Below are positions 25,528 through 35,003 of a DNA stretch of 64,000 nucleotides, in pieces. The stretch lies in NCBI GenBank assembly GCA_019236735.1, contig JAFAIM010000019.1:107756-171755 (forward strand), read 5' to 3'. The stretch comes from Burkholderiaceae bacterium. Its GTDB lineage: Bacteria > Pseudomonadota > Gammaproteobacteria > Burkholderiales > Burkholderiaceae_F. Numbering within the stretch: position 1 is the stretch's first letter; each line of letters starts with the position of its first letter. The position numbers were made by a program, and so were the translations under genes. The notes beneath the pieces are model-generated. The model made no database searches. It saw only the letters and a program-made list of their open reading frames with translations, and was not told the origin of the DNA.

Positions 25528-27233
25528 ACAAGCCAGCCGCACCGGCCAACGTGATACCGATCGTCGATGCGGGCCGCATGAGCCGCAAGCCTCGTTCCAC
25601 ACCGAAAGGCCGCAGCGTCGATCCGAAAGCTCTGGCCGAGGTGCGGTCACTGCTGAGCGCCGATCCGCGCCGGGCCGATTTGCTGATCGAGTACCTGCAT
25701 CGGATCCAGGACCGCTACGGATGCATTTCGTCGGCGCACATCGTTGCGCTGGCCGCCGAGATGAAGCTGGCGATGACCGAGGTGTACGAAGTTGCGACGT
25801 TCTACCATCACTTCGACGTCGTCCGGGACGACGAGGCACGACCGCCGGCGCTGACGGTGCGAGTGTGCGAGTCGCTTTCGTGCGAGCTCGCCGGCGCGCA
25901 ACCGTTGCTCGCGGATCTTGCGCGCAAGTCCGGTGCCAACGTTCGGGTCGTCGGCGCGCCGTGCTTGGGGCGATGCGAATCGGCGCCCGTGGCGGTGGTA
26001 GGTCGCAACCCGCTGGAGCGGGCGTCGGTGCAGCAGGTTGCTTCGACCATCGCCCGCGGCGAGACGGCGGCGCCGGTAAACCGCTACGTCACGTATCCGC
26101 AATATCGCCGCGACGGCGGTTACCGGCTCCTGCGCGAATGCCTGAGCGGCGCACGCGACGTCGAGTCCGTGGTGAAGACGATGGAAGGCTCAGGACTCCG
26201 CGGCCTGGGCGGCGCCGGGTTCCCGGCCGGCCGCAAATGGCGCATCGTGCGTGCCGAAAAGGCCCCGAGGCTGATGGCCCTGAACATCGACGAAGGCGAG
26301 CCGGGAACCTTCAAGGACCGCTACTACCTCGAGCGCGATCCGCACCGCTTTCTCGAAGGCATGCTGATCGCTGCGTGGGCGGCGGAAGTGGGCGAGATCT
26401 ACGTCTATCTGCGCGACGAATACGCCGGCTGTCGCGAGATCCTGTCGCGCGAATTGGCAGCGCTGCAAGCCGATCCCCCATGCGCGCTTCCGCCGATGCA
26501 CCTGCGGCGCGGCGCCGGCGCGTACATCTGTGGCGAAGAGTCCGCGATGATCGAGTCGATCGAGGGCAAGCGCGGTATGCCGCGGCTGCGCCCACCCTAT
26601 GTCGCGCAGGTCGGACTGTTCGGCTACCCGACGCTCGAGCACAACTTGGAGACGGTCTACTGGGTGCGGGACATTCTCGAGAAAGGCGCGGACTGGTTCA
26701 CGTCGCACGGCCGACACGGGCGCAAGGGCCTGCGATCGTTCTCGGTTTCGGGCCGTGTCAGCAAGCCGGGCGTCCACCTGGCTCCGGCCGGCATCACCGT
26801 GCGCGAGCTGATAGAGGAGTACTGCGGCGGCATGCTGCCTGGCCATCGCTTCTACGCATATCTGCCAGGCGGCGCCTCCGGCGGGATTCTGCCGGAGAAA
26901 ATGGGCGACATCCCGCTCGACTTCGACACGCTGAACGAGTACGGCTGCTTCATCGGGTCCGCGGCGGTCGTCGTGTTGTCGCAGCACGACTCGGCGCGTG
27001 CCGCCGCGCTGAACATCATGCGCTTTTTTGCCGACGAGTCATGCGGCCAGTGCACACCGTGTCGCGTCGGCACCGAGAAGGCGGTGCAGCTGCTTGCGTC
27101 TCCGCGCTGGGATCGGGGGCTGCTGGAAGAGCTGTCGCAGGCGATGGCAGACGCCTCGATCTGCGGACTGGGGCAGGCTGCGCCCAACCCGATTCGGTGT
27201 GTGATCCAGTACTTCCCTCACGAAATCGCTTGA
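25524..27233 (+). CDS. NAD-dependent formate dehydrogenase, fused gamma-beta subunit
   Basis: The 569-residue chain joins two modules that are separate FdsG and FdsB proteins in many bacteria. Residues about 45-175 are the NuoE-like thioredoxin-fold [2Fe-2S] domain (VRVCESLSCEL and GAPCLGRCES). The rest is NuoF-like, with the FMN/NAD site GLGGAGFPAGRKW, YICGEESAMIESIEGKRG, and the C-terminal [4Fe-4S] motif ESCGQCTPCRVGTEK. The same fusion is known in the Fdh1 enzyme of methylotrophs. It passes electrons from the alpha subunit to NAD+ in the cytosol. It starts inside the mobA stop. Confidence 0.9.
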   Translation: MNKPAAPANVIPIVDAGRMSRKPRSTPKGRSVDPKALAEVRSLLSADPRRADLLIEYLHRIQDRYGCISSAHIVALAAEMKLAMTEVYEVATFYHHFDVVRDDEARPPALTVRVCESLSCELAGAQPLLADLARKSGANVRVVGAPCLGRCESAPVAVVGRNPLERASVQQVASTIARGETAAPVNRYVTYPQYRRDGGYRLLRECLSGARDVESVVKTMEGSGLRGLGGAGFPAGRKWRIVRAEKAPRLMALNIDEGEPGTFKDRYYLERDPHRFLEGMLIAAWAAEVGEIYVYLRDEYAGCREILSRELAALQADPPCALPPMHLRRGAGAYICGEESAMIESIEGKRGMPRLRPPYVAQVGLFGYPTLEHNLETVYWVRDILEKGADWFTSHGRHGRKGLRSFSVSGRVSKPGVHLAPAGITVRELIEEYCGGMLPGHRFYAYLPGGASGGILPEKMGDIPLDFDTLNEYGCFIGSAAVVVLSQHDSARAAALNIMRFFADESCGQCTPCRVGTEKAVQLLASPRWDRGLLEELSQAMADASICGLGQAAPNPIRCVIQYFPHEIA

Positions 27234-27243
27234 GGAACCGAGG

Positions 27244-30051
27244 ATGAGCGCGTTGCTCAAAACACAGGAGGCACCGGCGCTGGTGCCCTTCAAACTCAAT
27301 GGGCGCAGTGTCACGGCGTCGCCGGACGAGACGATCCTGCAGGCCGCCAAGCGCGAAGGCGTCGAGATTCCGCATCTTTGCTACAAGGACGGACTGAGGC
27401 CGGACGGAAACTGCCGCGCTTGCATGGTCGAGATCAAGGGCGAGAGGGTGTTGGCGCCGTCCTGCTGCCGCCGCCCGACGGCCGGCATGGAAGTCACGAG
27501 CGACAACCAGCGCGCACGGCACTCGCAGCGGATGATCCTGGAGCTGCTCAAGTCGGACATGCCGCAGCAGCAGTATCGGCCCGACTCCGAGCTGGATACC
27601 TGGGCAAATAAGCTTGGCGTCGTGCGAGCGCGTTTCGAGCCGCGCATGTCGCCGGGGCCGGATCTGTCGCACCCGGCGATGGCGGTGAACCTCGATGCCT
27701 GTATCCAGTGCACGCGCTGCGTACGAGCCTGCCGCGAGGAGCAGGTCAACGACGTGATCGGCTACGCGTTCCGCGGACACCACTCCAAGATCGTATTCGA
27801 CCTCGATGACCCGATGGGCCAATCCACCTGCGTGGCGTGCGGCGAGTGCGTGCAGGCGTGCCCGACCGGAGCGCTCATGCCTGCCAACGGCGTCGGACTC
27901 GTGGCTGCGGACAAGACGGTCGATTCGCTGTGCCCGTATTGCGGCGTCGGCTGCCAGCTGACCTACCACATCAAGGACAACCGGATTTTGCACGTCGAAG
28001 GCCGCGACGGCCCGTCGAACCGCAAGCGCCTGTGCGTGAAGGGCCGTTACGGGTTTGATTACGTGCATCACCGGCAGCGTCTGACCACGCCGCTGATCCG
28101 CCGGCCCGGCTTTCCCAAGTCTGCCGATTTCACGGCCGATCCCGACAATCCGCTCGAGGTGTTCCGCGAGGCGACGTGGGAAGAGGCGCTCGACTACGCC
28201 GCCGGCGGGCTGCGGCGCATCCGCGATTCGCTCGGTTCACAAGCGCTCGCCGGTTTCGGCTCGGCCAAGGGCTCGAACGAGGAGGCGTATTTATTCCAGA
28301 AGCTCGTACGAACGGGCTTCGGCACCAACAACGTCGATCACTGCACGCGCCTGTGCCACGCCTCCAGCGTCGCTGCACTGCTGGAAGGAATCGGCTCGGG
28401 CGCTGTTTCCAACCCGGTGATGGACGCGACCAGCGCTGAGGTCATCTTCCTGATCGGCGCCAACCCCACCGCCAATCACCCGGTCGCCGCGACCTGGCTC
28501 AAGAATGCTGCCAAGAGCGGCACCAAGCTGATCGTGGCAGACCCGCGCGGGTCGGACCTGGCCCGGCACGCGACGTACTTCCTGCAGCACAACCCGGACA
28601 GCGATGTCGCGATGCTCAACGCGATGATGCACATCATCGTTCACGAAGGCCTGGTCGACGAGTCGTTCGTTCGCAGCCGCACCGAGGGCTACGAGGAACT
28701 GAAGCGCAACGTCGAGGCTTTCAGCCCGGAGGCGATGGCGCCGATTTGCGGAATCCCGGCGCAGACACTCCGTGAGGTGGCTCGCCTGTACGCGACTTCG
28801 AAAGCGTCGATCATCTTCTGGGGTATGGGCATCTCCCAGCATATCCACGGAACGGACAACGCGCGCTGCTTGATTTCACTAGCGATGATCACGGGCCAGA
28901 TCGGGCGCCCGGGAACCGGGCTGCATCCGCTGCGCGGTCAGAACAACGTGCAAGGCGCATCCGACGCCGGACTGATCCCGATGGTGTACCCGGACTATCA
29001 GTCCGTGGCCAGTGAGGTGGCGCGTGCGCGCTTCGAAAAGCTCTGGGGAGCCAAGCTTGATCCGAAGCCGGGCCTCACCGTGGTCGAAATCATGAATGCG
29101 ACGCACGCGGGAATCATCCGCGGCATGTACATCATGGGCGAGAACCCGGCGATGTCGGATCCGGACGTGCAGCACGCGCGCCGGGCGCTGGCAGAGCTGG
29201 AACACCTGGTGGTGCAGGACATCTTCCTGACGGAGACGTGCTACCTGGCCGACGTCGTGCTGCCCGCCACCGCATTTCCCGAAAAGACGGGCACGTTCAC
29301 CAACACCGACCGGATGGTGCAATTGGGTCGCAAGGCGCTGGACGCGCCGGGCGATGCCCGGGCGGACCTGTGGATCATCGAGCAGATGGCACAGCGGCTC
29401 GGGCTGCAGTGGAACTATCCCGACGTTTCCGACGTTTTTGATGAGATGCGCAAGGCGATGGACTCGATCGCCGGGATCACGTGGGATCGGCTGGAGCGCG
29501 AGAGCAGTGTCACCTATCCGTGCGAAAAGGTCGGCGACCCGGGCGAGCCGGTGGTGTTCATCGACAGCTTTCCGACCGCCAGCGGACGTGCACGCCTGGT
29601 GCCGACGCAGCTGATCAGCGCCGACGAATTGCCGGACGCCGAGTACCCGATGGTGCTGATCACCGGGCGCCAGCTCGAGCACTGGCATACGGGCGCGATG
29701 ACGCGGCGTGCGAGCGTGCTCGATGCGATCGAGCCCGAACCGGTCGCTTCGATGAACCCCGCCGACCTTGCGGCGCTACGTGTCGATCCAGGCGAGGTGG
29801 TTACGGTGCAATCGCGGCGCGGCAGCATCTCGTTGTACGCGCGCGTCGACGAAGACATTCCGACGGGAACGGTCTTCATTCCGTTCTGTTACTACGAGGC
29901 CGCGGCCAATATGCTGACCAATCCGGCACTCGATCCGTTTGGCAAGATCCCCGAGTTCAAGTTCTGCGCAGTCAAGGTTCACCCCGGCGGCGAAGTGATC
30001 GGCCGCGCCTCTGCTGCAGAAGAGGGTGCTTTGGCAGCGCAGGTCGCTTGA
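27244..30051 (+). CDS. NAD-dependent formate dehydrogenase, catalytic alpha subunit
   Basis: The 935-residue molybdenum or tungsten enzyme oxidises formate to CO2. The N-terminal [2Fe-2S] domain uses Cys46, Cys57, Cys60 and Cys74. Two [4Fe-4S] motifs follow (ACIQCTRCVRACREE, STCVACGECVQACPTGAL), then the CPYCGVGC cluster of the molybdopterin domain. The active-site residue is Cys367 in VDHCTRLCHASS; there is no in-frame TGA, so it is not a selenoprotein. The C-terminal MopB-like domain (VLITGRQLEHWHTGAMTRR) is complete. Cytosolic, with no Tat signal. It starts 10 bp after the beta-gamma gene. A small FdsD subunit is not seen downstream. Confidence 0.93.
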   Translation: MSALLKTQEAPALVPFKLNGRSVTASPDETILQAAKREGVEIPHLCYKDGLRPDGNCRACMVEIKGERVLAPSCCRRPTAGMEVTSDNQRARHSQRMILELLKSDMPQQQYRPDSELDTWANKLGVVRARFEPRMSPGPDLSHPAMAVNLDACIQCTRCVRACREEQVNDVIGYAFRGHHSKIVFDLDDPMGQSTCVACGECVQACPTGALMPANGVGLVAADKTVDSLCPYCGVGCQLTYHIKDNRILHVEGRDGPSNRKRLCVKGRYGFDYVHHRQRLTTPLIRRPGFPKSADFTADPDNPLEVFREATWEEALDYAAGGLRRIRDSLGSQALAGFGSAKGSNEEAYLFQKLVRTGFGTNNVDHCTRLCHASSVAALLEGIGSGAVSNPVMDATSAEVIFLIGANPTANHPVAATWLKNAAKSGTKLIVADPRGSDLARHATYFLQHNPDSDVAMLNAMMHIIVHEGLVDESFVRSRTEGYEELKRNVEAFSPEAMAPICGIPAQTLREVARLYATSKASIIFWGMGISQHIHGTDNARCLISLAMITGQIGRPGTGLHPLRGQNNVQGASDAGLIPMVYPDYQSVASEVARARFEKLWGAKLDPKPGLTVVEIMNATHAGIIRGMYIMGENPAMSDPDVQHARRALAELEHLVVQDIFLTETCYLADVVLPATAFPEKTGTFTNTDRMVQLGRKALDAPGDARADLWIIEQMAQRLGLQWNYPDVSDVFDEMRKAMDSIAGITWDRLERESSVTYPCEKVGDPGEPVVFIDSFPTASGRARLVPTQLISADELPDAEYPMVLITGRQLEHWHTGAMTRRASVLDAIEPEPVASMNPADLAALRVDPGEVVTVQSRRGSISLYARVDEDIPTGTVFIPFCYYEAAANMLTNPALDPFGKIPEFKFCAVKVHPGGEVIGRASAAEEGALAAQVA

Positions 30052-30249
30052 GCGCGAATCGAGCCTCTGAACGGCAGTGAACCTGCGTCCCGTACGGGAG
30101 CGCCAGTCCCCGACGCTGCGATAGCTGTACAGGATGTAGCGCGAGGGCTATAAACCTGCCGCCCGACGACGAGTATTCGCCGCTCGATCGGAGACCGTGG
30201 ATGGGCGCGCATGCCATCTTCGCTTTCGCGGGCGGCCCGCGCGTTCCAA

Positions 30250-30753
30250 TCAGCGCGGCGGCGGTGGCGGCGGAGCAGCGGCAGGCGGAGGTGGCGGCGC
30301 CGCCTGGTAGTAGGCGGCGGACTGGCCCGGCAGCAGGTTGCCGCGCGAGTACATGCACTGCGAGTACGCGATGTCGTAGCGGCGCTGTACGGTGCGCCCG
30401 GAGGCGTCAGCTGCCCCCAGGCCCACCACGGTCCCGCCGACCGCGCCTACCGCTGCGCCGGTTCCGACCGAGTTGTGCCCACCGATGAGCGCACCGGCGG
30501 CAGCGCCGAGGGCGGTGCCGACCGCCGCTGACGTTACCGCGCTAGCAGCGGCAGACTGCGAAGCGCTGGTACCGCCGATTGCCTGCGTCGCATATCCGCG
30601 GCAAAGTTGATCGTCGGCAACAAAAAGATCGAACGGTTTGCCGGGTGGAGGCATCACGGCCACGCTGGGGCCGTTCGGAATCTGTGCGCAGGCCGCCAGC
30701 AACGAAGCCACCAGCGAAGCTACCGCTACGGATCCGAGGATTCTCATTCTCAT
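30250..30753 (-). CDS. Glycine-zipper lipoprotein
   Basis: The 167-residue outer-envelope protein has a lipobox (LLAACAQ, lipidated Cys about residue 22). Its central glycine-zipper region is AAVGTALGAAAGALIGG followed by GTGAAVGAVGGTVVGLG. The C-terminal tail is a run of Pro and Ala (PPPPPAAAPPPPPP). Two Cys (LCRGY, QCMYS) flank the zipper. Such proteins often sit in the outer membrane. A secreted protein gene lies 28 bp upstream on the same strand. Confidence 0.75.
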   Translation of the reverse strand: MRMRILGSVAVASLVASLLAACAQIPNGPSVAVMPPPGKPFDLFVADDQLCRGYATQAIGGTSASQSAAASAVTSAAVGTALGAAAGALIGGHNSVGTGAAVGAVGGTVVGLGAADASGRTVQRRYDIAYSQCMYSRGNLLPGQSAAYYQAAPPPPPAAAPPPPPPR

Positions 30754-30781
30754 TTCGACTCTCCTGAAACTGGGGTGGCAG

Positions 30782-31279
30782 CTACTGTGCCGGCGGTGGC
30801 GGTGCCGGCTGCGCGCTTAGCGGCGCTGCGGGCGGCGTGCCGGGCGTAGCGGGAACCGCGCGCCAGCCTTCCGCGCATGCCGGCACGTACGGGTAGTAAC
30901 CCCTGGCCGACTCGCAGTAGTACCAGCTCTGCGGAGGCGGCGGCGTCACGGGCCGGGCAGGCGCGGGCTGCACCACCACGGCCGGCGGCGCGGGCTGAAC
31001 GACCACGGTCGGCGGCACGTACGGATCCGGATACGGATAAACGGGCGACGGATAGAAGTACCACGTCGGGCCGACGATCCACCACCAGCCCCAGCGCCCA
31101 TCATGGTACTCGTGGGCCCAGCGTCCCCCGCGCCAAACGCCCCAGTCGTGATCGTGAAACCGCTCGATACGGCCATGCATCCGCCAGTCGTCGCGATCCG
31201 CCCACGACGGCTGGACGAGCGCCATCGTGCCCGCTAACACGGACGCTGCTGCGATCAGTCCGCTTTTCCAGTTCTTCAT
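30782..31279 (-). CDS. Secreted Trp/Tyr/Pro-rich protein of unknown function
   Basis: The 165-residue protein has a signal peptide ending PSWA-D, then an aromatic-rich region with HDHDWGVWRGGRWAHEYHDG, GWWWIVGPTWYFYPSP and a YPYPDPY stretch. Valine-rich PTVVVQPAPP repeats follow, then a WYYCESARGYYPYVPACAEG module with two Cys, seen in many proteobacterial envelope proteins. The ATG at 31279 gives the signal peptide; the longer frame to 31432 does not. It probably forms a transcription unit with the glycine-zipper gene. Confidence 0.7.
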   Translation of the reverse strand: MKNWKSGLIAAASVLAGTMALVQPSWADRDDWRMHGRIERFHDHDWGVWRGGRWAHEYHDGRWGWWWIVGPTWYFYPSPVYPYPDPYVPPTVVVQPAPPAVVVQPAPARPVTPPPPQSWYYCESARGYYPYVPACAEGWRAVPATPGTPPAAPLSAQPAPPPPAQ

Positions 31280-31765
31280 CCTTGCTCCACGCGCGCCGGA
31301 AGCGCGCCCACGATTGTCAACGAAGCCATTGCAGCTTCTTCGAGTCAACCGCATGACGATCGTGCCGCTACAGTGTGCAACCTGCGTAACGCCTTGTAAG
31401 GCCTCCGCGAAGACGTGCGCGCCTAGTGGCATGTAACACCCGATTCGGCAGTGCCTTGCGCGCCTGGGCGGCCGACTGCTTTGTCGCTCGCCTCGCGAAT
31501 ACTCGCCTGATATTCGTCTCGGCTCGCTTCGCGCATTCGGCTCGCCCAGGCGCGCCTTTCCCTCCCGAATCGGGTGTTACATGCCACTAGGACACTCAAA
31601 ATTGGCGGCCAACGGCAGCCGGTTCGATCGGCCGCAACGCAGTCGCCCGGATCGATACTGTATCGGATTTCGCAGTGCCGCCCGACCTGGCGACGGCATA
31701 TGCGGACGGATGCGGACAATCGCCTTCGCGGCGACGGGCGTGGCTCTCTGCGGAAGGTGATGGTG
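31280..31765. other. 486-bp region without a gene, containing a MITE-like element
   Basis: Between the secreted-protein gene and the phenylacetate-CoA-ligase-like gene I see no convincing coding frame. The middle is occupied by a 170-bp inverted-repeat element (31422-31591). The left flank should hold the promoter of the minus-strand envelope genes. The right flank (31592-31765) lies downstream of the ligase-like gene, and I find no clear terminator there. Confidence 0.6.
31422..31591. mobile_element. MITE-like inverted-repeat element
   Basis: Perfect 27-bp inverted repeats bound a 170-bp segment. The left arm is 31422-31448, beginning CCTAGTGGCATG, and the right arm is 31565-31591, ending CATGCCACTAGG. 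The outer CTAG on both sides (31423-31426 and 31587-31590) may be a 4-bp target duplication, leaving TGGCATGTAACACC... as terminal repeat. Further inside, GCGCGCCTGGGCG is mirrored by CGCCCAGGCGCGC, and CGAATA/TATTCG sits at the centre, so the whole element can fold back on itself. It has no coding capacity. Confidence 0.75.
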
Positions 31766-33247
31766 CTACAACATCGGTCCGGCGGCCGTCAGGCGGCCCG
31801 AGTCCGCCGCATTACGGGCAGCCCAAACACGCCGCAGCTTGCCACTGACGGGGTCCACTTGCGGCGGAGACGGATCGGTGCGCACGAGCACGCCGCCCGC
31901 GCCGAGTTCCGCGCAATAGCATCGGATGCACTCCTCGGCGCGCTTTGCTACCTCGCTTGGCTCGCCTTCGGACGGGTCGATCCGCAGCACCAGCTGATCG
32001 GGCGCTTCCTGTAGCACCTGGAACCGATATACGCCGGCTCGCTCCTCCAGTGCTGTGCACAGGGCGAGCGGAATGACCCGCTCGAGCGCGCCGTCGCTGC
32101 GTCGCAGGCAGATCGTATCGTCACGCCGCCCTTCCACGCGCAACGCCGGCAGCGGACTGCCACATGGACACGGCTCGGAAAGGAAGGTGACACTATCTCC
32201 CAGGTCGTAGCGGATGATCGGTTGCACGAAGTTGGCCAGATTCGTCAGCAGCACCGAGAACGAGGCGGCTCCATCCACGACCGGACGGCACTCGCGGTCG
32301 ACCGCCTCCAGGATCACCCAGTCGCAGTTCAGGTGCAGCGCACCGCAACCGCAGTCGTACGCGACATTCAGGAACTCCGAAGCTCCATAGTCGTCGATCA
32401 CCGGGCAGCCGAACGCGCCGGCGATATCGGCGCGGTCGCGCCTCGACAAGGTCTCGCCTCCGCTCCAGATACCCTTGAGGTTCAGCGCGAGCCGCCCTTC
32501 GCGTTGTTCCTGCGCGAGCGCCACCAGCTGCGTGGCGTAGCTGGTCAGGATGCGTGGATCGAAGCGTTGCAGCTGCTCGCACACGGCGCGCAGCGGCTGC
32601 AGCACCGAGATCGCGCGTGTGTTCTGCGCCATCCATGGATTCATCTGCACCATGCGCCGCCACATCGAGACTCCGGAAAAGTGGCCCTCCACGGCGGCGG
32701 CGAACGCGAAGCGCTCGCCCGCAGCAATCGAATGCAGCATCGCGCGCGCGTCCATGTTGTTGCGCACCGCGAACAGCGCCTCGTACACGGCGAGCGCCTG
32801 CGGATCCTGCACGAACACACCCGGTGTTCCGGTCGTTCCCGAGCTCGTCCAGACCGTGTACTGACCCAGGTACAGCCGCCCGATGCGTGTCGGGTCCTGC
32901 GTAAACTGCAGCAACGCATCCAACTTGAGTTCCGGCCGAGTGACCCAGTCTTCGAAATTGGACATCAAGCTCGACTTCGTGGTCACCGGGAGCTGCTCGA
33001 GCGCCACTTTGCCCGCAGGCAAACCTTGGTACAGATCGCGATAGAACGGCGAGCTGCGCCGCGCATGCGCCACAAGCGTGTTGAGCCGATGCGCTGCGCG
33101 CGCGCGAATCAAGTCGGGTCGCGCCAGTCCGGCCAGCCAAAGATCGGTGCTGTGATTCAGGAACCCCCATGCTTCGGCGGCTACGGACGTGAACTGACGC
33201 ATGTCCGAAGCATGGCCAGCGTGCATGTTGCTACTCGAACTTTGCAT
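31766..33247 (-). CDS. Phenylacetate-CoA ligase-like adenylate-forming enzyme
   Basis: The 493-residue protein is of the PaaK-like branch of adenylate-forming enzymes: YTVWTSSGTTGTPGVFVQDP carries the P-loop (SSGTTGTPG), VIDDYGASEFLNVAYDC the adenine site, and IIRYDLGDSVTF the hinge. The pair CGCGALHLNCDW and CPCGSPLPAL adds Cys residues like the zinc-binding part of that family. The substrate is unknown. Starts at 33262 and 33247 are both possible; I chose 33247 because GGAGA sits at a suitable distance. The open frame to 33577 has no start signal. The gene stands alone, next to a MITE at its 3' side. Confidence 0.8.
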   Translation of the reverse strand: MQSSSSNMHAGHASDMRQFTSVAAEAWGFLNHSTDLWLAGLARPDLIRARAAHRLNTLVAHARRSSPFYRDLYQGLPAGKVALEQLPVTTKSSLMSNFEDWVTRPELKLDALLQFTQDPTRIGRLYLGQYTVWTSSGTTGTPGVFVQDPQALAVYEALFAVRNNMDARAMLHSIAAGERFAFAAAVEGHFSGVSMWRRMVQMNPWMAQNTRAISVLQPLRAVCEQLQRFDPRILTSYATQLVALAQEQREGRLALNLKGIWSGGETLSRRDRADIAGAFGCPVIDDYGASEFLNVAYDCGCGALHLNCDWVILEAVDRECRPVVDGAASFSVLLTNLANFVQPIIRYDLGDSVTFLSEPCPCGSPLPALRVEGRRDDTICLRRSDGALERVIPLALCTALEERAGVYRFQVLQEAPDQLVLRIDPSEGEPSEVAKRAEECIRCYCAELGAGGVLVRTDPSPPQVDPVSGKLRRVWAARNAADSGRLTAAGPML

Positions 33248-33397
33248 CGGGGGATTCTCCATTTTCAGGATACGCACATTCGAACGTGCGCGCAGCGCAA
33301 AATTGCGTGATCGATCGCGCGCCGGGCCACGGGTCGGAATGACGCATAGCAACTCGGATCGAGCGAAACTGGCATGTGGGATTCCAGGGGTGTGGTG

Positions 33398-34360
33398 ATG
33401 ATGCGTCCGATTCGTAACGTTTGCGTAATGATCAGTATTTCCTTTGCACTGACTTGCGGTGCGCGCGCCTCGAACGAAGTGACGAGCTTCGCGGTGCCGG
33501 CCGGATCCCATCCGCATGACGTCGCGCCAGTGCCGGGGAAAGGGCCCGTCTACTTCACGGCACAGCGTTCCGGCCAACTCGGAATCCTGGATCCTGCGAG
33601 CGGTCGCGTCGACGCGGTATCTCTCGGTCCCGGATCAGCACCCCACGGCGTGATCGTGGGCCCCGACGGCGCAGCGTGGATCACAGATGGAGGACGCAAC
33701 GCGATCGTGCGGGTCGATCCTGCGAGCCACGAGGTGCGACGCTGGCCGCTTCCAGCGGATGCTGCGGATGCGAATCTGAACACGGCCACGTTCGATCGGC
33801 ATGGCCGCCTTTGGTTCACTGGCCAGGCGGGCTACTACGGGCGGCTCGATCCCGCGAACGGTCGGATGAACGTGTGGAAGGCGCCCCGCGGTCCGGGCCC
33901 CTACGGCATCTGCACGACGCCGGGTGGCGATGTGTACTTCGCGTCGCTGGCGGGCAGTTACATCGCGAAGGTCGATCTGGATTCCGGAACGGCCACTGTG
34001 CTCGAGCCGCCGGTGGCACAGCAAGGAGCGCGGCGCGTCTGGTCCGATTCCCGCGGGCGCGTGTGGGTCAGTTTCTGGAACACAGGGCAAGTCGCGGTCT
34101 ACGATCCAAGCTCGTCCGTTTGGCGCAAGTGGCCTCTTCCTGGTACTGCGCACGCTTACGCGGTATGGGTCGATCCCGCTGATCGGATCTGGTTGAGCGA
34201 CTGGTCCACTGGATCGATCGTGCGTTTCGATCCTGCTACCGAAACGTTCACGACGACCGCGGCGCCGGCTCCCGGCGTGCGTCAGATGATGGGACGGCGC
34301 GGTGAGGTGTGGGCTCCGGAGTCGGCCAGCGATCGGCTGCTGCGGATCGCAAACCCATGA
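33398..34360 (+). CDS. Secreted Vgb/SMP-30-type beta-propeller protein
   Basis: The 320-residue protein with a short signal peptide (ending ARAS) has repeated units such as APHGVIVGPDGAAWITDGG, NLNTATFDRHGRLWFTG, GPYGICTTPGGDVYFAS and AYAVWVDPADRIWLSDW, the blade pattern of virginiamycin-B-lyase-like (Vgb) propellers. True Vgb enzymes are cytosolic, so a resistance function is not implied here. The start could be 33398, 33401 or 33428; AGGGG fits the first. It is divergent from the ligase-like gene and converges on ubiX with 12 bp between stops. Confidence 0.75.
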   Translation: MMRPIRNVCVMISISFALTCGARASNEVTSFAVPAGSHPHDVAPVPGKGPVYFTAQRSGQLGILDPASGRVDAVSLGPGSAPHGVIVGPDGAAWITDGGRNAIVRVDPASHEVRRWPLPADAADANLNTATFDRHGRLWFTGQAGYYGRLDPANGRMNVWKAPRGPGPYGICTTPGGDVYFASLAGSYIAKVDLDSGTATVLEPPVAQQGARRVWSDSRGRVWVSFWNTGQVAVYDPSSSVWRKWPLPGTAHAYAVWVDPADRIWLSDWSTGSIVRFDPATETFTTTAAPAPGVRQMMGRRGEVWAPESASDRLLRIANP

Positions 34361-34372
34361 GCCGTCGCCAGC

Positions 34373-34957
34373 TCAGGCTTCTTCGACTCGCGCGCCGCCC
34401 TGCCAGCGCGGCGCGATCGAATTCTCGATCCCGAACAGATCCAGTACGCGCGCGAGTGTGCCATCGACCAGCGCTTCGATCGAGCCTGGCCGCAAGTACA
34501 GCGCCGGCACGGGCGGAAACACGACGCCACCCATCAGCGTGACCGCTTCCATGGCGCGGATATGCGCGAGGTTGAGTGGAGCCTCGCGCACCAGAAGCAC
34601 CAGACGGCGGCGCTCCTTCAGACAGACGTCGGCCGCGCGGCCGATCAAATTGTCGCCGAAGCCGTGCGCCACTGCCGCCAGCGTCTTGACCGAACACGGC
34701 GCCACGACCATGCCATCGCAGGCGAACGAGCCCGAGGATATGCTCGCGCCAAGGTCGGTCACCGGGTGTACGACGTCAGCCAGCCGCTCGATATCGGCAC
34801 GCCGCATCCCAAGCTCGTTGTGAGCGTTCCACACACCGGCCTGCGACAGCACCAGATGGGTTTCGATCCCCGAGCTGCGCAAATGGGCGAGCAGGCGCGT
34901 GCCGTAAATGGCTCCCGAGGCGCCCGTGATTGCGACGATCAGGCGGCGCGCGGTCAC
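34373..34957 (-). CDS. ubiX: Flavin prenyltransferase UbiX
   Basis: The 194-residue enzyme makes prenylated FMN for the UbiD decarboxylase of ubiquinone synthesis. It shows the FMN site VAITGASGAIYGTRLL at the N-terminus, SSGSFACDGMVVAPCSVKTL, RRRLVLLVREAPLNLAH and FPPVPALYLRP, all typical. It starts with GTG (34957). The grxD-ubiX neighbourhood follows the usual order in Burkholderiales. Confidence 0.93.
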   Translation of the reverse strand: MTARRLIVAITGASGAIYGTRLLAHLRSSGIETHLVLSQAGVWNAHNELGMRRADIERLADVVHPVTDLGASISSGSFACDGMVVAPCSVKTLAAVAHGFGDNLIGRAADVCLKERRRLVLLVREAPLNLAHIRAMEAVTLMGGVVFPPVPALYLRPGSIEALVDGTLARVLDLFGIENSIAPRWQGGARVEEA

Positions 34958-35003
34958 TTGGGGTTCACCATCGGAGACGGCCGTGCCCGCGCCGATGGTG
35001 ACT

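Noticed and set aside
22900..30051. Possible selenocysteine (in-frame TGA) in SelD or formate dehydrogenase
   Set aside because: The SelD loop reads GCGCK and the dehydrogenase site reads DHCTRLCH, both with Cys codons; no in-frame TGA interrupts either gene.
33398..34360. Streptogramin resistance (virginiamycin B lyase)
   Set aside because: The propeller resembles Vgb but it carries a signal peptide and has no resistance context; a general Vgb/SMP-30-like propeller is the safer call.
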